27,510 nucleotides of DNA from NCBI GenBank assembly GCA_027596195.1, contig JADGJG010000256.1, positions 1 through 27,510 on the forward strand. The letters are read 5' to 3'. Shown in pieces: positions 19,686 to 27,510 of this stretch. The stretch comes from Podochytrium sp. JEL0797 (lineage: Eukaryota; Chytridiomycota; Chytridiomycetes; Chytridiales; Chytriomycetaceae). The notes beneath the pieces were generated by a model. The model was given only the letters and a program-made list of their open reading frames with translations. It did not search any database and was not told where the DNA came from. The number at the start of each line of letters is the position of its first letter. The stretch's first letter is position 1. A program made the translations under genes and the position numbers.

Positions 19686-22600
19686 TTATTGCTCTGACAA
19701 AACATCCCATTCAAATCCCATCCCAGAAACAACCCCATGCCTCTCCACGTCCACACCACTGTCCCTCCTCTGCTTGCCTGCATCCATCGCCAGCCTCCCC
19801 AATGGCCCACTCTTACCAAACTTGCTATCCAAAAACCGTTTCAACAGGTCAAACAACTCGTTGAACGCGTTCCCAACGTTCATACTATGATCTGAATCGG
19901 GGTAGAATTGCACCTGATAGTTGTGTACGCGGCTCGTGGTGAGTTTGTAAATGAGGGCAAGCGTGTTTTGGAAATGCACGTTGTCGTCTCCCGTTCCATG
20001 GATCAAAAGGAAGTCGGCGTTCTTGAATCCTGTCATGTTGGACACGGCGCTCGTTTCGTAGCCTTTGGGGTTCAGGAGCGGCGTTTTCATGTATCGTTCC
20101 GTATACACTGAGTCTAATAAATGAAGTGAGATTAGTCTGATTGGCGTGTTTGGATTCTCGAACGGGGGGAAAATATTGAGGCCGAGTTCTCACCGTAAAA
20201 TTTCCAATCCGTCACGGGCGCCACAGCGATTCCAGCACTGATAACCCCCGAGTCCAGCTCAATAATCTTGGACGCCAGGAATCCACCATACGACTGTGAA
20301 AGAAAAAAAATTAATCACTCATAAAAAAAATCAACAAGCCAAAGCTCACCCAACCCCAGACAGCAATCCGCTTTGGATCCACAAATCCTTTCCCCACAAG
20401 CCACGATGCTGCAGCCACCACATCCTCGCTCTCGACTTTCCCCAACTGCTTGCTCACAACCGACCGGAAAGCACGCCCTTTGAACCCCGTGCCGCGCGGG
20501 TCGACGAACAAAATAATGTATCCGGAGGCCGCGAGGGCTGATTCGAAACTCAGACCGTACCGCATGTTGATTGTTTGTGAGTTGGGACCGCCATAGAAGC
20601 TGATGAGGACTGGGTATTGTGCTGTTTTGTCCATGGGGTTGAAGGAGTTGGGGACAACGAGTTTGGCGTTGAGAGTGATGGGCTGTTGCTTGCTGTCTGC
20701 GCGTTTTTCGAACGTGATAAAAAAAGTTAAACTCGAGAAGTTGGAGATGTGGTGGCGGCGAAAAAAACGAACCAAGATGCTCGGGACCCAATGGGATCGT
20801 CGTGTGTAGCTCGCGAGGCATGGCGTAGTTTTGCAAGTTTGCAGAAACTTTCTCGTTCAGTTTGAACGGAAAATTGAGGGCTGGGAGGAAACGGAAAAAA
20901 ATTATTAGTCTCGGAGAGGAAAATTTTCAAACCAAGACTCACTCGAATCATACAGCGACACCACTTTCTGAAACGGAACATCCGGTCCATAATACGTCAA
21001 CAAATAATACCCCCCTCCTGTGCTAAAGCTCGCCTCGTACCACCCGACCTCCCCAACCGACTCTCCCATCCCTTCATCACTGCCACCATCAGGCCCCTCC
21101 ATACTCCATGTCCTCACAGCACTCTTCCACGTGATCTCTTTTGGCGGTGTCATCTTCACCGCACCCCCGCCTCCGATCTTGACGCTGTATACGTGCCGTT
21201 CCACACCATCCTTTGCGCTCGCCAAATAAAACACCAGCCCCCTGTCACTATCGATATGCAAAATCTTGGCCACCTCAAAATCCTCTCCCGTAGTCAACCA
21301 CTTGTTGGGGCTCTTGGCCTCCCCGCGATCATAATGCGCGATATGGGAGAACCCAGCCGCATCCTCTGCGAGCTCAAGATACCCAGCGTCAGCGTTTTTG
21401 GCTGTCGCAGACGCAGAGGAAGGATTCTCCAAAATGTGCGCGGGTTGCAATCCGTTCAACCACGCTCCGTCGACACTCTTCTCGTCTCTCACGAGCGTTC
21501 CCACCCACGCTGGTCCAGTCGAGTTGGTGGCGTCGCGGCGGGGCATGGATTCAACGTACTTGACAAGATACACGCGTTGATGATCCTGCACGCGGTTCAT
21601 CATTCGCACAAGGAGTTGTGTACTGCCCGGGAACCACTTGGCTTCGACAATCAGGCGGTCATCGTCGGGGAACACAGATTCGGCAGGCGAAAACGACACG
21701 GTAATATCTCGATCCAACGAAGACGTGGCGGCTGGGGTTGCAATGTGGAGGGTGGCGACGGGGTTGTTGGTTCCGGCTTTCGGGTATTTGATGCTCAGGT
21801 CCTCGGGGTATTGCTGACCAGGTCCGCCGCTTTCGTGGAAAAAGAGCTGGACTTTATAAGTGGGCACGTTCGCGTCGTTGAATTTGAGGTACGCGAGGTG
21901 GCTCGCGTCCGGACTGAACCACATGGCGTCGTTGGTGATAAGGACTTCTTCTTCGTACACCCAGTCGGCGATTCCGTTCATGATGTCGTAGCTGCCGTCA
22001 GAGGTGATTTGCACTTGAGTTTCGGTGGCGACGTTGGTGACGAAAATGTTGTTGTCTCGGACCCTTGGAAAATATCAGCAAATTTGACGGTTAAGACATG
22101 GAGCTCACCAAGCAACGCTGTCTCCCGTAGGACCCCACACAGTCAGAGCCACTTTTCCCTTCCCCAGAATGTTGTTACCAGCATCACCCGCGATTCCAGT
22201 GTCTCCAGCCCCACCTTCGCTCCTCCTTCTCGTCGTCGCATTCCTCTTCGCCGCAGATCCAACTTCATCAACATCATCCCCAGCTGTAGGCTTCTTGGTC
22301 GCCAAAAGTTTCAACGTCTTGGTTTTCACGTCGAACAAATGGTAGGTTGCAAAAAATGAATGCCTCCAGGCCTTTTCGACATTGCTCTCGAACAAAACGT
22401 GTTGAAGGGAGGGACTGACGATATATCTCGAGTATTGCAATGGTGTATGCTGAAGAAGGCTGTTGAGTGACAAACAGGCGATGCGTTCAGAGATTGGAAT
22501 ACTCACGTCGATTTTCAAATCCGATTGAGCCGCGAGGACTGTCAATTCCTTTGAATCAACGTGGTGCAGAACAAGGTTCGAAGAGGCGTCTCGGACGAGG

Positions 22601-23202
22601 TAAGTTCCGTCCTTTGCTGGGGTATTCAAGCATTTGTCAGAAGTCGTGCAAGGGGTTCACCACGACAGGAAATGCCAACCTCCTTTGACCCAATCCCTTG
22701 ACGACAGATCTGGCTGGAAGAGGCCAGAATGGAGAGCGGTGAAGTCGAAAGGAAGAAGCGACATCTGCTCGGCCTACCATTCGGTTATTTACTGATTACA
22801 AGGAGTCGGCAACGGACGCACCTGCTGGGATTCGGACAATTCCTTCGCATCCCTGGGCAGAGACATCACCACTATGGCGAACAGGGCCAGGGCAAGGAGC
22901 GAGAAGAGCGCGGCAGGGGTCCTCAGGGTTGTTTGAATGCGGGTCTTGAGCTGGGCCCAGGGCGACTAGGACACACGTTAGCCAGGCATGGTTACTAAGA
23001 ACACACATACGCTGTAAACGTTCGAACGAAGCATCCGCGACCGCTTGGTGGCCTCGCCCTGCTCCAGAAGACTCTCGCTGTCCTCGGCAACGTTGCCGCG
23101 GCTCGCCACCGGAGTGGATATTCCAGTCTCGAGGTCGTGGGAGGGTGATGTTGTGTTGCTGCGCGCGCGAACGTCTTTGGCGGGCGGCGGTTGTTTGCTC
23201 AT
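19686..23202 (-). CDS. dipeptidyl peptidase IV / Ste13-type membrane serine peptidase (S9B)
   Basis: The enzyme removes N-terminal X-Pro or X-Ala dipeptides and is usually vacuolar or Golgi-resident in fungi. My exons are 23202-23011, 22965-22822, 22773-22680, 22616-22109, 22063-20943, 20880-20773, 20696-20350, 20293-20194 and 20113-19686, giving 1013 aa, longer than the usual 750-930. A cytosolic Ser/Thr-rich tail precedes one membrane span in exon 2 ([17 protein letters not shown]), a type II anchor. The beta-propeller holds [14 protein letters not shown] and DWVYEEEV (346-353), whose paired Glu binds the substrate N-terminus. The catalytic triad is Ser839 (GWSYGG, split by an intron just before Ser), Asp914 ([10 protein letters not shown]) and His947 (DSDHSM). 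The chosen start is the second in-frame ATG; one at 23250 would add 16 residues. The Ser/Gly-rich insert in exon 4 may explain part of the extra length. Confidence 0.93.
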
Positions 23203-23286
23203 TTTGTTCGCTTCCCCCGCCGGGTGGCCCAGCCTTCCACACGTTCCCATTGAGCCCCGAAGGAAACTTCGAATGCCGATTTTATT

Positions 23287-26200
23287 TTATTGCTGGTACA
23301 TCCGCCCTATAAACCCGGGGGTTCCTTTCGGCAAGGCGCCCGACGCCGCCTTCTTCATCAACAACCCATCGCGCGCCTGATAAAACGCCTCAATATCATT
23401 TTCAATGCTCTTGGAGTCCTCCCTCAGCGGCTTCAACTGCGGCGTGGTTGATCGAGACAGAGATATTGGTTTCGACGCCAAATTTGGCACGGATTCCAAG
23501 GCCGACCGATGGTCCAAGCTGCTGCTACTTCGTGGAGGGAGACTTCGGTAAGCTGGTTTCGGGGGAGTATTCCAGGCAACAGAAGTAGTGCGTTCAACTG
23601 CGTGAATCGGCTCCTGAGGGTGCAAGGTGGAATGAGAAACTCGTGGTGTGAGATGAGCAGAGGCATTTGCAGATCCTTCGTTCAAGAACAATGTGGATGT
23701 GCTCGAGTATGGACTGCTGTTTGATGCAAAGGCCAAGTGTCCATTGTTGATGGTATTGGCTCGGTCATTTGCTGACGCGGAAAAGAGTGTTGGAGTGGAT
23801 CGATGATACTGAGTGAGTGGAAGTTGTTGAAATTGCATCTGTGATTGGGCATTCTGTGCAGTAAATTCCGTTACGGATGCCGGTCGAAGAGGATTTGGAG
23901 GCAATAGTCGCGGGGGCCCGGTAGACGGGGTCCGATTGAGTACTGATGATGGGCGCGGTGCCGGTTCGCCAAAAGATTCTGCCTCAACTGCAGGTTGCGT
24001 CTGACCTTCCATTTCAGCAGCACTGTTTTGCTTCGGGGCTGAGAGGTGCACGCTGTCATACCATTGCTCAAAGGATCGCGAGAGTCGAATCCGCGCCTGC
24101 TCGAGCAAATGTTGCATGTGTTCGATTTCGATTTTCATATCTTTGAGATTTTGATATGCCTGCTTGTACCTGGAGAGAAACTGTGTCAATTGCCATGAAT
24201 GGTGGAACGGCGCCATTCTTACCCGGCCACTTTCTCTGTCACACTTTGACGCATTTCTTCTCTCCATTTCGCAACCTCGGGATCTCCGTCATCAGGTTGG
24301 CTCAATGTGTCCTTGATATGCTCTATATTGTTGCAAAATGTCAATAATGTAGCCGTCGTCGTCGTTGAACTGAGAATTGTAACTCAACTGATTTTCATCC
24401 TCAACTCGTTGGCCAACTCTCCCAGCTTTTTAGCTTCAGCGTACTTGTTCTTCAGCTGTACTTTTTGCTCTTCAATCCAGTTGGTACCAGGATAATCCTG
24501 CTTGAAGACCTCAAACAGCTTTGCTTTATCTACAGAGAGTTGCGGCATGCTGGCGGCAAGGTTTGGTTTCGGAGCTATCGAACCCGTTAAGGCCGACGAT
24601 GCATTGCTTAATAGTTTGTTTGATGTATTTGTGGGCTGAAGAGGCTCCGAGGAGTGGGGCAGTAGTGAAATTTCTTTGGAATCCAGAAGTTTCGTTTCAC
24701 CCAGTTTGATTTTGTATTTGTTGATCATCCCAATCAAGACATCTATAATTAAAAAGGTCAATTGAAGGCATTTTGTGCGCAAACAACGGATTTCATACTG
24801 ATTTCGTTGTCTCGATGTGCAATCAGCATTTGAAGTCTGTTGGCTTCCTTGCTCGAGATTCCAAAAGTCGGATTTGGCGCTGACTCTCGATGATTCGATT
24901 GTGGTTCGCAAGGAAGCTTTCCCTTCGAGACGTATTCCTTCAATATCCGGAACGCCTCACTTATCTTTCTTCCATCACTGAAAATCAACGACGCGTCGGA
25001 GGTGGAATCCGCAAGATAATCGTCAACGGCTTGCTTGACCCTGTTCAAAGAATCAGTAAATACGCATGAATGAGAGAATAGCCGGAGCATTGCTTACTTT
25101 TCCTTTTCGTACTCTGGCAGCTCCCCATTCCCCTCTCCCGTTTCTCCCCTCGCGACCGCCAGTTCAGCTTTCAGCCTCACAATTTCTCGTCTCAGTCGTG
25201 CAATTATCAACCGAGGATCCACCTCCTCGTTCACCTTCGCAGTATTGCTAATCAATGCAACTCGCTGCGCGAAGCGACACGTGCTAATGCTTTCGTCAAT
25301 GAGCTCGTCTTCGGGAGAAACTGTCGCAACCATAGTAGTCATGCAGTTTCCACCGAGGGAGTCACGCAGAATAGAAGTCATCATGCTGTTGCGATACGGG
25401 ATGTGCGAACGTTTTCCCAAAGACTTTTCGTGCAGCGCAACAATGACCTGTTCCAGGTAATGCAACGAGAGATTGATATACGAGGCTTCTTTAAAAAGGT
25501 TGCCAGTGATTCCAGTTCGCGAGGTTCGTTCGGATCTGGGCGTGGGGGTGAGCGAGGGAATACACGGGCGAAAAGAATTCTCACCCTGCCAGATCGACTA
25601 AATGCAATTTGCTCCTCCACATGCGGTCTTCGCCGTCTTTTTTTCCCATGATATTGATGATGAAGATGCAGTGAGAACGCGATGAAGCCGGGTTGGACGG
25701 TGTTTCGGCAATCATTCGGTTCGTGTCGCCGACAAACAGGAGATTCAGGGCCTCTTCTTCATTAGCGGCCGTAACGTTGGACAGATTTTGAACATGAATT
25801 GTTTGAGTCTCGTCTTCTTGCAGCCGCACCTTCCTGTTTGGGAATGTTTGGGCTTCAACGCGTTTCGGAAACCATGCAAAACTCACGGCAAATCTTCCAA
25901 TTTCTTCGCATCCCGCGTGCTATCCAACAGATCATATCCGTTTTCATTATAGATTTCCAAATACGAGATTCCAATCTCGAAGTGACACCCCGTTCTCGCT
26001 TTCGCCTCTTTGAAAATGTATTGCAGTGTGCGAGGAATCAAACCACGATCAGCGTATCGTTCGGCTCCTCCCGTTATTGTAAACGTTTTTCCTGATCCAG
26101 TTTGTCCGTATGCAAAGATCGTTCCGTTGTATCCCTCCATTGCGCTATCAAAACAGTTAGAAAAGCTTTCAACAATCCAACCTACTTTATAATCACGTCT

Positions 26201-26607
26201 TTCGCGACATTATCAAACACTTCCTCCTGCGTCGTATTCTGATCAAACACATTATTGAATCGGTAATCATAGTTTTCCTTTTGATTGTTGATGAGACCCT
26301 GGTCCGTGTCTTTCGGCACGCGAAACGCAATCTTGGGCAAAGACTCGTCGTCGCCCGGAGAACACGCGTATCGACCAGCAGTGAGGTGTAATTTGGCATC
26401 ATTTTTGCGACCGGGACGCACGCGCACAAAGATTTTGATGGCCGAGTTTTTGGCTTTGGGTGCGACGACGGATTTGACAGCATCTGAATCATCTTCATTT
26501 CCGGACGACGAAGAGTCCGATGCGTCGGTTTCGGATTCTCCGTCATCGCTGTCTTGGGCCCCCGATTCTTCGCGTGTGAGGCGATCTTGAATGGTGGGTC
26601 TCGCCAT
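23287..26607 (-). CDS. KIF6: kinesin-9 family motor, KIF6-type (flagellar kinesin)
   Basis: KIF6/KIF9 kinesins act in motile cilia and flagella, so the gene implies a flagellated life stage. My exons are 26607-26186, 26144-25887, 25833-25585, 25535-25098, 25040-24799, 24742-24389, 24322-24223 and 24169-23287, giving 981 aa. The motor has the P-loop GQTGSGKT (154-161), switch I SSRSH (277-281) and switch II DLAGSER (307-313). KIF6-specific stretches include FTITGGAERYADRGLIPRTL, LEIYNENGYDLLD, FVGDTNRMIAETP and HIPYRNSMMTSILRDSLGG. After the motor come RLIIARLRREIVRLKAEL and LIAHRDNEINVLI, as in KIF6, then MKIEIEHMQHLLEQARIRL. An acidic Ser/Asp-rich N-terminal extension (about 50 aa) precedes the motor, and the last 230 residues are low-complexity. 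The stop codon overlaps an AATAAA signal (CAATAAAATAAA). Two exon ends (24389, 24322) rest on phase alone. Confidence 0.93.
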
Positions 26608-27180
26608 GCAGAAAAAAATAAAAACTATTGTCGGACAGCAGAAAAGTTTCTAAGAGAACGAATTTGAGAAGAGACCTTTTTCTTCTCTTCGTTATAAAAC
26701 CAACTTTGACTTAACAAGCATTAAGTCAGTGCGCCGGGGAGTCCTGGGGGCTCCCCATTTCAAACCTTCAGATATCACCTCACAATCCATTTTTAATTTG
26801 GCGGCTGATTGAGTCACGCAGGGAAACAAGCTGCTCGTTGTTGATGCTGGCGGCTGTCGGTGGTTGACGAAATCAACATTCGGGATCTGCTTCAAGCTTT
26901 CACGCCTATAATCTCTCTAGGAAGCAATAGGGCGTCTTAAATACCTCAACAGACTGCAAGAATGACGTGTCGAAGGAAACATCCACGAGCTGCATTTTCC
27001 GTATCGCCTGGGCAGAATTTTTTTGGAATTTTCCCCACTTCAGCCCCGCGTCAGCCCCTTCACTTTCCGAAATCTATAAAAGCGCTGCCCGACTGCTCCC
27101 ACAAACCTCCATAAAACAAAACTCCTGCACATCGCATCAGAAAAAAACAAAAAAAGCACTCAGTGTATTCACACACCACC
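26608..27180. promoter_or_regulatory. shared upstream region of kinesin and ATPase copy 2
   Basis: These 573 bases lie between two divergently transcribed genes. The plus-strand side has a good TATA box at 27075-27082. A short minus-strand frame (26692-26895) has no recognisable features and is not called. No RNA gene was seen. Confidence 0.6.
27075..27082 (+). promoter_or_regulatory. TATA box of ATPase copy 2
   Basis: TATAAAAG lies 99 bases before the ATG at 27181, followed by a C/A-rich leader. The match to the TATA consensus is strong and the position fits a short 5' leader of roughly 70 bases. Confidence 0.65.
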
Positions 27181-27510
27181 ATGTCTGATTCGAATCATAT
27201 TACCATCGCGGAGCCGGGTACATTGTCCTTGATGATTTTAATTTAAAAAAATCGTGGACTAACTCGGCTTTAAATAGTTGTTAGAACTGCACCGGCTCCA
27301 GCTCCTGTCGAGGTTGAAGCTCCCAAGAAGGAAAAGAAGGGGGAGAAGGCTCTCACGGTGGTACGTTCGCAAATCTTTAATCTATTCAAGGCTCTGTTCT
27401 AAAAAGATTTCTTCCACCGCAGACCGAGCACATGATGTCCATTCCGGATGTCGCGGCCAAATACTCAGTTTCCATCAATGAGGCGAAGCCCGGCGACTCT
27501 GAGGGTCTTT
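27181..27510 (+). CDS. type IIC P-type cation ATPase, copy 2 (N-terminus only; runs off the window)
   Basis: This is a paralogue of the pump at 15754-19360. My exons are 27181-27217, 27278-27360 and 27423 onward. Exon 1 (MSDSNHITIAEP) ends in phase 1 and exon 2 in phase 0, exactly as in copy 1. Exon 2 is Pro/Lys-rich (PVEVEAPKKEKKGEKALTV) and unlike copy 1. Exon 3 begins TEHMMSIPDVAAKYSVSINE, nearly identical to TEHLMSVHEVAAKYTVSINE in copy 1, and continues AKPGDSEGL. Only about 69 residues are visible, so catalytic motifs cannot be checked. The near-identical exon 3 makes the assignment firm. A TATA box lies upstream. Confidence 0.9.

Noticed and set aside
21193..22359. Long plus-strand open frame (388 codons)
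   Set aside because: It is antisense to the S9B peptidase exons, whose joined frame has a full catalytic triad.
22455..22501. Possible 47-nt intron (GTGAGT to CAACAG) in the peptidase gene
   Set aside because: Removing it breaks the reading frame; reading through keeps the frame to the conserved WRHS motif.
1..27510. CRISPR arrays, bacterial operons, transposons and tRNA genes
   Set aside because: No regularly spaced repeats, no Shine-Dalgarno-led gene runs, no transposase or reverse-transcriptase motifs and no A/B-box cloverleaf were seen. Spliced genes throughout show a eukaryotic nuclear region.

Overview
The window is nuclear DNA of a eukaryote with a compact, intron-rich genome. Introns are mostly 45-100 nt with GT-AG ends, and most genes sit 75-600 bp apart. 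The best guess is a zoosporic (flagellated) early-diverging fungus. The evidence is a KIF6-type kinesin-9, which is a flagellar motor, two HCN/CNG-like cyclic-nucleotide channels, type IIC (Na,K-ATPase-like) P-type pumps and a Ste13/DPP IV-like membrane peptidase. The phylum cannot be fixed from this sequence alone. Exon models were built by hand by checking that splice phases keep the frame and that joined exons restore known family motifs.

Layout, left to right. 1-1779 (+) is the 3' part of CCT3, a chaperonin subunit. 1941-2114 (+) is a doubtful 57-aa ORF. 2126-4896 (-) and 4971-8015 (-) are two tandem paralogous cyclic-nucleotide-gated channel genes, 801 and 835 aa in my models, with a non-canonical GYQ pore filter. 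8143-9241 (+) is a SCAMP gene, followed by a broken partial copy of itself at 9255-9483. 9575-10707 (-) is proteasome subunit beta-6 (PSMB1/PRE7). 11063-12151 (-) is a single-exon, probably mitochondrial protein of unknown function. 12482-13331 (-) is a J-domain protein with a C-terminal membrane segment. 13907-15616 (-) is a GH27 alpha-galactosidase with a C-terminal membrane anchor. 15754-19360 (-) is a complete type IIC P-type ATPase. 19686-23202 (-) is a DPP IV/Ste13-type S9B peptidase. 23287-26607 (-) is a kinesin-9 of the KIF6 type. 27181-27510 (+) is the start of a second type IIC ATPase, a paralogue of the first in opposite orientation; it runs off the window.

No operon logic applies; these are independent eukaryotic genes. 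A loose theme is membrane excitability and motility (two cyclic-nucleotide channels, two cation pumps, a flagellar kinesin), which would suit a swimming zoospore, but co-function is inference. I found no tRNA, rRNA, transposon or CRISPR array. The most unusual items are the duplicated channels with glutamine in the selectivity filter, the membrane-anchored alpha-galactosidase, the substituted ion-site residues in the ATPase, and the fresh partial SCAMP duplication.
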